In this document: in pieces, positions 1 to 8,978 of the stretch
Layout of the letters: the number at the start of each line of letters is the position of its first letter
Position numbering within the stretch: the first letter of the stretch is position 1
Source: Dermanyssus gallinae
Lineage: Eukaryota > Arthropoda > Arachnida > Mesostigmata > Dermanyssidae
Direction of reading: 5' to 3'
Assembly (NCBI GenBank): GCA_003439945.1
Contig: QVRM01001806.1
Span: forward strand, 19,203 to 83,202
Length of the DNA stretch: 64,000 nt
The notes under the pieces: generated by a model
What the model saw: the letters and a program-made list of their open reading frames with translations, nothing else
Database searches by the model: none
What the model was told of the DNA's origin: nothing
Translations under genes and position numbers: made by a program

Positions 1-160
1 GTATGATACGAAAAATTTAGAATCTGGTCATTTTAATCTATGTTTTAATCCCTTCTAAGAACAGCGATAAATCCCTTCCAAAAACAACGGACGAAATAAT
101 TCAATTCAATTATATTTATTTCACTCAGATTGAGTATAATATACAGTTCAAATGGTTTCT

Positions 161-2855
161 TCATAATACTCTATCTTCTTCACGCTTTCGGCGAGAGAAG
201 TAGTGCAACGATGTTTTGTCCAGCGCTGTGCATTCCACTGCATGGTACTTGGCACACCTCTGCAGGCAGAACTGGCAGGTGCACAACTCGTTCTCCTCGT
301 GAAAGGCTGCGTTTGAACATACCAGGTAATGATAACCGTGCACTATGTACCTAGTGTATACGTGACGACTATCACATGCAGGACCAGCCAAAGGTGCACG
401 GCATTGAAAACGTCCAAACCACCGACCTCCCGTCTGGCCTGTTCGATTTTAGCTTCCCATTCAGAAATAAAACATTCGTATGGTACTGTACGCGGCATCT
501 TCAGCCTTAGTCGGATTGTTTCAGTAGCCGGTGGACAACCTGACATGAGATACACAAAACGGCTTTCTGCTCGAATAGACAAACAAAGCACTCGATTCAT
601 ATATAATGAGAAACACCTCTCAAGCTGGTTAAAATTCGCCAGTGTGAGGTGGTACCACACCCTGTCAAGGCCATACATCAGCCCGGAACAATCTTAAGCA
701 TGAAGAGCCTCACTGCTGAGAAAACGGACACTCTTCGGACATTGCCTACTTCCCCGTAAAGAGAGACAAGTGCCTTCCGTACTGTTTCATTTATATGCGC
801 TGTGAACGTCGTTCCCCTATAATGAACCCGAAGGCCAAGATACTGGAAAGAGTTAACAAACTCCAATGGTTGGCCGCAGCAACGTATGACGTCTCTGGCA
901 GCCAATCGACCTCCACGCCTGAATTTCATGGCTTTGGTCTTCCTGATGTTTATCCCAAGTCCCTTCGAGACAAGGAACGCCTCTATCATAAAGGTAATGC
1001 GCTTGATGGCACCTAGGTCGCGATGAGCGACCACGATATCATCTGCATACATCACCACCACGGATTTTTGGTACTCCTGTCGGACGTAACCGACGAGGTC
1101 AGCAAGGAGAAGTGTAAACGAGACGCAGCTCAGCGGGTCTCCTTACGGAGTTCCCTCATTTTGCTTAATCTTCAATACACCCTGCTCACCGTCTACCAAC
1201 AAGGTGTCCTCAAAGAAACTTGCTATTACACTCAGGAGAGAGCCACCCACTCCTGCTCGTTGGAATGCTTCAACCAGCAGATAGCGAGGGGCTTTGTCAA
1301 AGGCCTTGACGCAGTCAATAAAGACTGCATACAGATAACCTCTGGGTTGTGCCACAGCTCGCTCGATTTCTGACTGGAGAACGTGAATTGCATCACGGGT
1401 GCCTCGGCCTCTCCTAAAGCCGAATTGCTCTGGTGGAAGTGCCTCTTCAGCCACGTGCTCAATCCGCCGAATAACCACCTTACAGAAAATCTTCTTCAAT
1501 GTTGGTTCTTACGCCACTCCACGGTTAGTCTTTATAATTTAATTAAAGAAATCACAAAGAATTTCTGCCAAGATAGGGTGTGACTGGATCCAATGCTCAT
1601 AGCAGATTTGATCGGGTCCTGAGCTCTTTCTCTTCGGGAGTGACCGTAGGACCTGGCACACCTCCTCCACCCCGAAAGGCAGATTCATGTTGTAAGATTG
1701 GAGATACGGCCGCAACGTCACGATTGAATAGAATATTAGTTAGGTGGCTCTTTACCTGTCCGTCACTAAGCGGATTCCCCGCCCTACGAGGTCGCACGAT
1801 GTAAGCTGAGGGCTCTCGTTCTGCTCTTTCAAGTAGCTGTCGTTCCTCCCGCCTCGCGTGTTCCCTTTTATGATCATAGCAGAGTCTTATATAGGCCTTT
1901 CTACGTTCAAAGTAGTCCCGCCTGGCTTGCAGTGATGATGGTGCTTTGGCTCTTGCATGGCGCAGGAGTTCGAGCACTTCAACGTGGGCTAGATAGCAGG
2001 CTCGAGAGTACCACGGGCGTGATCTTTTCTGCCATAACCTTTTCCACTTCACTGCACTTCTCATCGTCCTTTCCAGGTGGTCACAGGTGGTATCGATGCC
2101 AAGGCTAACCTCAAGACCGCCCACCGCTCAGTCCAAACGAGATAGATTTATCCGTCTCATTGCAGACCAGCGCGGCGGATTATGTCGGTATCGCCAAATA
2201 CCGGGAACATCGACAACGGCCAACACTGGTTGGTGTTTTCGGGCCGCTTTATCGAAAACATCGAAGCTTTCAATTTCACGGCTGACAAGGTTGTGAAACA
2301 ACAGGTCGATGGTGCTGCTTCCATTGTGACTTAAATATGTATAGTCTTCGCGCGCGTTTGCACATCTTAGACCAATATTTTCCATCACCTGAAGCAGCAC
2401 CTCGCCTTTATCATCGTTGGCCCCACAATCGATGCTGGCATTGAAATCACCGCCGACGATAGTTGGCATGGTCAGGTTTAACTCTAAAAGTCCAAAGCTT
2501 ACCGTCTCAGCAACCTCCGCAGAATCGAATGTGGGTGGGAAATAGAATACAGCGACGTTTACCCTCCCAGAGGAGAGCACTACGCAGTATTCATCTTTCT
2601 TGACGCATTGCATCGGTGGTGAGCGTTTATGTAGGTAGATAGATAACCCACCCACAGGTCTCCCCGACCTCCCGCAGGTAAGACAGCCAGCTGGTGAAAG
2701 CCCCGCATATCACTGATATGCAGTTCGTCCCGCTGAAATGTCTCCGTGAGGAGTGCAATGTCAACCAACTTAAACATGTCATCACGTGCAAGATCCATTG
2801 CCCCCTTAAGTCCCTCACAATTCCAGAGAAGCACTCGTAGAGGTATGTTTGCCAC
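161..2855 (-). pseudogene. LINE A ORF2 remnant: APE endonuclease, reverse transcriptase, Cys-rich tail
   Basis: The minus-strand reading starts with LRVLLWNCEG and LLTETFQRDE (endonuclease blocks), then VGGDFNAS, STIDLLF and KHQPV. Reverse transcriptase blocks follow: KSSGPDQI near 1640, EQFGFRRGRGT, VFIDCVKAFD (catalytic Asp), then MYADDIVVAH near 1050 with both catalytic Asp present, and GINIRKTKAMKFRRGGRL. The tail near 170-390 has a His/Cys cluster ending CAKYHAVEC. Several frameshifts and stops break the frame (joins near 2650, 2125, 1720, 1500, 1140, 680 and 390), so the copy is dead. The protein would nick target DNA and prime reverse transcription there. Confidence 0.85.
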
Positions 2856-2882
2856 TACGCTTGCAGTTCTAGAACTGGTCAG

Positions 2883-3753
2883 TCACTTACGGGGGCTTGG
2901 GCCGCCAGGCGCACTAAAACTCTCCTTAACCATCCTCTCGTAGGGGACGTCTCCAACCCAGCGACAGAACAGGCTTCCCTTTGGCCAGAATTCATTTCTG
3001 CAACAGTTTGCGTAATCTTCGTCACGCACCACCACACAGAACACAGCATCACTACCATGTGTATGTAGCTTCCAAACTGCTTTCACAGTTATGCCCTTGC
3101 CAGTAAGCCAGGCCTGCAGCCCGACCGCCGATGTCTTCTGCGCTAATCGTGCCACTCTCAAGGCGCAGATCTTCGCTGGTCTAGCATAGACTTCCAATCC
3201 GCCTATGTCATCTGTTGCACTACCGCGCTGCATTCGATGTTTTGTTTTGTTGTCTCATCGCTTACGAATCATAACAAAACCATCGTCGTCTGCCTTCTCC
3301 TCCGGTCGTGGGTCAGCTGGATCTGCTGTCGGCGTTGTTGTTACCGCAGCTGGTGACGCCGCTGTACCACCACCAGGTGGTTCCATCTCAACAACAGCGC
3401 CGTTAAAGTTGCTACTGTCCTTACTCAACTCTGCAGACGCCAAGCTTCTCTTGGCGCCTGCGCGGTTGTTTTTGCTGGTCTCTCCAGCCAGCTCGTCTTT
3501 GGCTGACGTCACCTCCTTCTGTGCTGTCTGCTAGCCAGACTTTCTTGTTTTTCCGCGCTGTCCGCGTTCCGCTGCTTTTCTCCACGCTAATTTTGTCACT
3601 TAGCGTGGAGTTCAAACCCCCTGTAAGCGTAAGAGGTGCGGCAAACTGTTCCTGCGGGATTGCCTCGATTTTGGCAACCCGCTGCTGTAGTGCCGTGTGT
3701 GCTAACCACAGTTTCACAAAGTTCCACTGTAGCTCGCTCAATCGGCCGCACAA
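2883..3753 (-). pseudogene. LINE A ORF1 remnant (retrotransposon RNA-binding protein)
   Basis: Three overlapping minus-strand frames (3753-3421, 3512-3255, 3233-2883) together read as one ORF1 broken by frameshifts. The first has a helical stretch with LQQRVAKIEA that could form a coiled coil, followed by a Lys/Arg/Gln-rich linker. The last contains FCVVVRDED and a WPKGSLFCRW segment, a pattern seen at the end of RRM-like LINE ORF1 proteins. ORF1 proteins normally coat LINE RNA in the cytoplasm. It ends about 30 bases before the ORF2 region starts. No PHD finger is visible, unlike ORF1 of LINE B, so the two families carry different ORF1 types. Function is inferred from position and these weak motifs. 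Confidence 0.6.
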
Positions 3754-4430
3754 CGTACCGTGACTTGGTTCCTGGGTATCACAGGCTCCACCCGTGGAAC
3801 ACTTTTGAGCAGCCTTGACTGCACCCCACTAGTTGTTCACCCGTCTTTAACGGGAGCGAACACTTCGAACAATTGAACATCACGACTGCTAGCAGACGAA
3901 CGAAATATTGATTGCGCGAAGGCTCTCAGTGACATCCTTAGTCTGTCCAAGTTTTATCATAACATTCTGCACAATCATGTCGGACACAGGAAAAAATGCT
4001 CGATGGGTACTATCTAGAATAGGTATGTACCGTCTAGGTGCTTCAATGTTTAGTCACCATCTTCTTCTCCAAGAGTCGAATTGTGGCAATGGTCATATAG
4101 TAATGAGCGATTAGTTTACTGCAGAATGCCTACAAGTTTTTACTGCGCTCACCAACAACAGCTCTAAAGAGTCGTTTAGGCATCACTAGAGCGCTCTAGC
4201 TCAGAGCTGAAAATATTGAGGTTTTTCTAGTCGCATACGGAATCACATTGACTCAACTTATTCATCTGGCCTGACAACGTGTATTGCATCTTTTTTTATT
4301 AAAAAAATAAGATGGGGGCGTCTCGGTTTGCGCAAATTGGTGTTTCAGGCCATCGAGTTGGGACTATAATAGAAAGCATCAAAAATCACAAGTTGTAGGT
4401 GTGGTTCGGTGCATGGCTATAAACTGTAAA

Positions 4431-4591
4431 GTCGAGCCCGGTGGCGTGGTGGCATGCGTCTGCGCCTCGTAATCGGAGGAGACACATAGGTGCGCGGGTT
4501 CGAACCCCACCGTTGCACATTTCTATTTATGGGGGTCCGTCTATGAAGCAATGCGAAAAGCCGTTCCATGGACGTTAAATCTTGGCTGAGA
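4431..4591 (+). mobile_element. tRNA-derived SINE, copy 1
   Basis: A Pol III-type head is visible: a box-A-like TGGCGTGGTGG and a perfect box B GGTTCGAACCC, followed by a non-tRNA body with GGGGTCCGTC and GACGTTAAATCTTGGCTGA. The same head and body occur at 58828-59002. Direct repeats GTAAA (4426-4430 and 4592-4596) flank it, and block alpha-2 near 36520 lacks the insert, so this is a transposed copy. The body with GACGTTAAA recalls tick SINEs from memory; that link is tentative. Confidence 0.75.
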
Positions 4592-4837
4592 GTAAATACG
4601 TAGACATCGGAATAATGATTCTATTTTTAGGGAAAACAGCAAAAATATCTCTATCTATACTATATCCTAGAAGTAGCAGAAACGCTGCAAACATACGCCT
4701 GAGCAGGAAAACTGTACCTTTCTGTTTTGCGTTGACAACGAAGCTATTGTCAGCCTAAAACAAAGGTCACTCACTCTTAGCTGAAAAGGATAGTTTATAC
4801 TAAGCTTGCATTTGATATTCTAGATTTCGACAGAGCT

Positions 4838-5146
4838 ATGTCACGCGGAGAGCACACTTTGAAGTACAGATCAGCCACGTTGAAGCGCCTGCGGTCTCGA
4901 CAGCGCTCGCTGCAATGCACAGGAAAGCGCGTCAGACGAATGCAATATTGCAAAGCTCTACATACTCTTACAGGAAGCGGTCACAAGTGTGGCAAATATG
5001 AACTAGAAGATATCAAGAATATCTACCAAATGGTTACATCTGCTGCTCCTTACGTCAAAATATTACTAGATCATTACATGCCCAAAGCCACCCAAGAGGT
5101 TTGCACCAGTTTTTTCTTACATCTGAATATCGTAATATCGTCTTAA
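4838..5146 (+). CDS. Gene Q1: small basic protein of unknown function
   Basis: A 102-residue ORF. The first 45 residues are rich in Arg and Lys (MSRGEHTLKYRSATLKRLRS at the start), followed by a more hydrophobic helical stretch (ELEDIKNIYQMV, then LLDHYMP). A second copy at 36767-37054 keeps the start, the basic region, ELEDIK.IYQ, the L..HYMP segment and QEVCTSFF, while amino acids elsewhere have changed. This implies a real coding sequence or a recently dead one. I do not recognise the family. The basic half could bind nucleic acid, but that is only a composition argument. The sequence CAAGAGGTTTGC near 5095 could be a splice donor, in which case the last residues would not be coding. Confidence 0.5.
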   Translation: MSRGEHTLKYRSATLKRLRSRQRSLQCTGKRVRRMQYCKALHTLTGSGHKCGKYELEDIKNIYQMVTSAAPYVKILLDHYMPKATQEVCTSFFLHLNIVISS

Positions 5147-5334
5147 CGTATTTAATATTCATTCCACGTAAAACAGCATATATACCCTTTTGACTCACCC
5201 GTATTGAGCATACACAGCAACAAAACGTAAATGCACTATTTTCGCTTTTGCATAAACGTGTGTATTATACACGAATTTTAATTGTGTCACACTTAAATAA
5301 ATATACACTATAAAAGTACCTATGAGCATAAATA

Positions 5335-6914
5335 CAGTCCCTTAAAAAAATATAGGGCCACCCACTTTTGCTACATTTCACGCATTTATTATAACCAAAT
5401 GTGTAAAGATCCCAGTGATACATGCTCACAGAGTAACAACGAGGACTTCTATCGACATTTGGGGTCTCGGATTACTTTGAACCACGAGATTTCCACATTT
5501 GGCACAGCTGCACCGCGAAAAAATGAGAATGTCACTAGCAAGATGCATGTACTAACGAGTGAATTAAACGGAATAACGACACTTGGGCTCATTTAACGGC
5601 TCGACAGAAACAAAGGCAGACCTCCTACCAGAAGTCTTTTTTTGTTGAAACGATAGGCTTAGGCTGGCGCCTCATGGGTGAAGAAAAGGCCCATATCAAG
5701 GCTTATAAGGACATCGGCCTCTTTAATCGCAAAATTTCCTGTCAACTGGGGCATTGTGCCCAAGTAGTAAATAACTTTGTTCATTTAGGTAAAAAAATAC
5801 GCCAGTAAAAGAGGAGTTCCGGGCGTCCAAATTTTATTTCGGAACGAAACAAGCTGCAATTCTGAATAAAGCGTCGAACTCTACGCCCTCGGCGAGCGCA
5901 ATTGCGGCGGCGGCCGACGTGCAAACGAAAGTGCGAAATTGTGCAAAGCTTCCTCAGGAAGACAAATTGGCAAAAACACAAGAAAAAACAACGATTGACC
6001 ACTGACCGATGAAAGCTCGTCTTGACTTCGCCCACGATAAAATGTCATGGACCACTGAGTGCCCACGATACGATGTGATGGACCACTGAGTGACACAAAG
6101 CGCTCTTTTCGAATGAAAAAAGTTTAACTTTGATGAATCGGATCGATTTTACTATTATTCGCACGATGTCCGCAAGGAAGAACGAATTTTGTCAAAACGT
6201 CACTTAGGTGGCGGTTCAGTGGTGATCTGGGCTGCTGTCGGATATTATACAAAGTCGTCGATTGTGTTTTTAGACGGTCGTGTTTATTCGACGCGATACG
6301 GGGATTTGCTAAAAGAGCAATCGGCGCATTTTAAGCTGATGGGATGGCCAAACTTCGTTTTTACACACGATAACGCCCCGATTCACACCGCCTGGCTGAT
6401 CGGAAGCTGGTTCGACCAACGTCACATTGAATTCCTTCGCTAGCCTGCACTCTCATCGGATCTTAATATGATCCAGAATGTGTGGAGCTGGCTCGAACAA
6501 AAAGTTTACACGGATAAAAAACAATTTTCGAGGCTTGGGACGAGCTCTTGCAAAACGGCATCCAAAGTTCGTTTAACATTATACCAAACCGCACTTTTGA
6601 GGTTATCTGACTTAATGGGAAGTTCACTGAGTACTATGTATAGTCTAAATGCCGTGAAATTAGCCCAAATGCCGTTGATCTGCTTAATTAATTTGTTAAA
6701 ACAGGTATCTTGCTAGTGACCTTATAATTTCGCGGTGTAGCTGTGCCAAATGTGAAAATCTCGTGGTTCAAAGTAATCCGACACCCTAAATGTCGATAGA
6801 AGTCTTTGCTGTTACTCTGTGAGCATGTATCACTGTGATTTAACCACGATTAGTTATAATAAACGCGTAAAATGTAACAAAAATGGGTGGCCCTATATTT
6901 TTTTTCAGGGACTG
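5335..6914 (+). mobile_element. Tc1-like DNA transposon with long terminal inverted repeats
   Basis: The ends are CAGTCCCT..AAATATAGGGCCACCC and its reverse complement, flanked by TA on both sides (5333-5334, 6915-6916), the usual Tc1/mariner target duplication. The inverted similarity runs for about 211 bases at each end (5335-5546 and 6704-6914), with only scattered mismatches, much longer than minimal Tc1 ends. Between them lies a decayed transposase. The element sits in block alpha-1 and is absent from alpha-2. Confidence 0.9.
5674..6716 (+). pseudogene. Decayed Tc1-like transposase
   Basis: A Tc1 transposase normally cuts and joins the element ends through a D,D,E triad. Here the likely start at 5674 gives MGEEKAHIKAYKDIGLFNRK, an N-terminal helix-turn-helix type segment. 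Stops and frameshifts follow. The catalytic region reads ALFSNEKSLTL near 6100 (family FSDEK, first Asp changed to Asn), then GGGSVVIWAAVG, VFTHDNAPIHTA with the second Asp kept near 6365, and SSDLNMIQNVWSWLEQKV near 6460, where the third acid of the usual IENVW is Gln. Two of three catalytic acids are lost and the frame is broken, so it cannot be active. Confidence 0.85.
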
Positions 6915-8326
6915 TACATACATTAGTGACACAGGCTGCGACCACATGCGCAGGCGCCTCAATAATCTCTGTTCTGCTCCTACCGCTACTTTCATAGGTT
7001 TAGTCGCATAAGACTGCCACACTGGGAATGTTTTAGAGCAGGTATCAACATGGTCCTATTGGACTAGGGGGTTTTACCCCCATATTTACAAATGCTGCAA
7101 ATGTATTGTAGAACGGATCGACATCATGCTCTGATCTGCTGATGCTTCAAGGAGCAGTTTGTAAATTTCCAATGTCGCTTCTCCAGACACATAGAACCGA
7201 TAAACGGCTTTCAGGAATTCTTACACTGCACGTTTTGAGTCCAAGCGAGACACTTGCTACGCTTCTCGTGATACTCGGTTGCTCTTTTCAAGACTCTGCA
7301 CTTCGTTCTTCATCATAACCTTCGTGCGGCGTGCACAAATGCTGCAAAATTTGACCACAAAGTCGGCAGATACTGATAAAAATGTCCTAATCTCTCAGAG
7401 TTCCTGCAGCCCCTTAACAGATATTGCAACTGTTGCTTGCAAATCTCTGCTGGAGGCTGATAAGCTTCTCAGCATCTAGCTGGAGGCTGATAAGCTTCTC
7501 AGCATCTAGCTGGAGCAGACGGGATCCCCTCCCCCCATTATACTGAGAAAGGCAGGGGGCTCGGCTCATTAAGTTATCCCAGCCGTCTGTGTAACCGTGC
7601 CAGCTATTTGTGGCATTTTTGTTTAAGTTGTCTGTTTCCACAATTCTAACTAGTAAGTAAGTAGTAGTTATTTTGGGGGATTCTTTGGAAATATTTTTGC
7701 CGCTAGCTTGACAACATTTTCTCTAGATTCACAGTCTCCGCCTAAACGGATATTTGGAGTTTCCGTATTGTACCCTGAGCCACCTGTGTTGATTTTCTTT
7801 TACTAAATCCATGCTTCTAGTTAGAACGGCTTCGGGTTGCTTTGTCAGCCTCCCAGAGATCGTTTTGAATAAACATTTGGAGTGTTTTCTCTCCAATATT
7901 GTAGCTCCGTTTCGGCCACTTTTCCTTTACCTAATAACCTCATTCTGCCTTCTTTACTTGTTTTTTAAGTTTACTCCGTCTTCGTCTATTCATTAAAGCG
8001 CTGCTCAATGCACTACAAGTGACAGCATCCCCTTCATGTGTTTGTTCCATACTGAATCGTTTCCGAACGCATTTCCTCAGGAAGCATTCTCGATTACGGT
8101 CTCTCTAATTAGTAGTAGTATCTACTCTTGTCCACATACCTGACGAACGCTCTTCAAGCTTTTATGTTTCAATCGAACACTGTTTATCTCGTGCCGCCTT
8201 TTTTATGTATTTGGCTGCGTTTCTGCTGCATACAATAGGTTCAGTTCATTTCCTCCTTTGTGGCATAGACCTGATGAGGGCTATGAACATATTCAGACCG
8301 AGGATTGTACCCGTAGTCGCCTAGTC
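6915..8326. other. Gene-poor part of block alpha-1
   Basis: I see no supported gene. The stretch matches 37220-40195 in block alpha-2. It includes a 30-base minisatellite at about 7450-7510 (TGGAGGCTGATAAGCTTCTC repeated about two and a half times), where alpha-2 has a single diverged unit near 39180. Short open frames here are not conserved in the paralog. Confidence 0.5.
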
Positions 8327-8560
8327 ATCTAGCGTTTACCGCAAGGGTGCACTCAAATCAAACAAAAGAGCTTGAAAAGAAGCTCTTTCAAGCCACAGCG
8401 GAGGCAAGATCGACAGGAGTTCGTTCGAGAGAGGGTTTCGTTGGAACTACAGAGAAGCAACGACAAGACGACGTTGAGTGATCATCAACAGTCAAGCAGC
8501 AATAAGACAAATAATATTGCAAATCTTAAACACTTAACATAATAGCGATTGTGGTACCTG
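8327..8560 (+). pseudogene. LINE-E 3' tail fragment, module 1
   Basis: The plus-strand reading matches the end of the LINE-E protein (compare 37811-38000 minus and 50530-50700 plus): a GVYRKGALKSNK segment, then the bases for an NYREAT segment and the 3' region with CAGCAATAAGACAAATAA. It starts abruptly at a junction with block alpha-1. Only the last fraction of the element remains. It lies directly upstream of the AT-cored inverted repeat, as in the other modules. Confidence 0.65.
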
Positions 8561-8654
8561 CACATTTTATTAACATTGTTTCATTATATGTAAATATTTG
8601 TTTTGTTGTTTGTTATAGTTTTGAAGTTAAAACGTTTTACTTCTAAGTTCCGGT

Positions 8655-8784
8655 GCACATACGTTTGTGGTACTTTAAGTTTATATCTCTCTTTAAAATC
8701 AATTTTTGTCGGGCAAACGTATTTTCTAACGGGATGAAGACTTCAGGCTTTGTGTTCTCGTCTGCAACGCTAGAGGACTTGTGT

Positions 8785-8788
<4 letters not shown>
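8655..8788. repeat. Left arm of AT-cored inverted repeat, module 1
   Basis: This arm is an imperfect inverted copy of 13642-13767. Read on the minus strand it encodes [15 protein letters not shown], the same peptide that the right arm encodes on the plus strand, but without a start Met. It corresponds to 50879-51008 in module 3. The original AT core between the arms is now split by LINE B. Confidence 0.75.
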
Positions 8789-8848
<60 letters not shown>

Positions 8849-8862
8849 CACACATTTATATT

Positions 8863-8887
<25 letters not shown>
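8789..8887. repeat. (TA)n simple repeat, 3' side of LINE B
   Basis: A TA tract with interspersed ACACATTTATATTTATATA units. The same interspersed units occur on the other side of LINE B (13507-13641), so both were one AT core before insertion, or they expanded afterwards. Confidence 0.9.
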
Positions 8888-8893
<6 letters not shown>

Positions 8894-8978
8894 TTCACAT
8901 GATTTATTTACACACCAGATTGGGTAAAATATACAATAGTAGGATCGATATCACTACAGTCTCGTAATGATATTAATA

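Larger units (their letters stand above)
99..3899 (-). mobile_element. LINE A, full-length but decayed APE-type non-LTR retrotransposon
   Basis: The element lies on the minus strand between two copies of ACGAAATA (91-98 and 3900-3907), its target-site duplication. The uninterrupted site survives at about 24805-24825 and 35991-36011, where the same flanks join directly. Reading on the minus strand it has a 5' end starting TCGTCTGCT, an ORF1 region, an endonuclease-reverse transcriptase ORF2 region, a cysteine-rich tail and a short AT-rich 3' end. Both ORFs are broken. The same family supplies the 3' fragment at 47165-47600 and the RT piece near 48850-49010. Its 5' tip resembles that of LINE B. 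Confidence 0.85.
1..8326. repeat. Segmental repeat block alpha, copy 1 (interrupted)
   Basis: Bases 1-98 and 3900-8326 form one ancestral block that matches 24716-24990 and 35903-40195. It was split by a LINE (99-3899), a SINE (4431-4591) and a Tc1-like element (5335-6914); the other copy lacks all three. The shared single-copy parts include the GTATGATACG start, gene Q, and the stretch around 7250-8320. The block starts before or at the window edge, so its true left end is not visible. Confidence 0.8.

Noticed and set aside
7450..7510. Direct repeats as a CRISPR array
   Set aside because: Two and a half units of 30 bases with no spacers, in a eukaryotic repeat block; a minisatellite.
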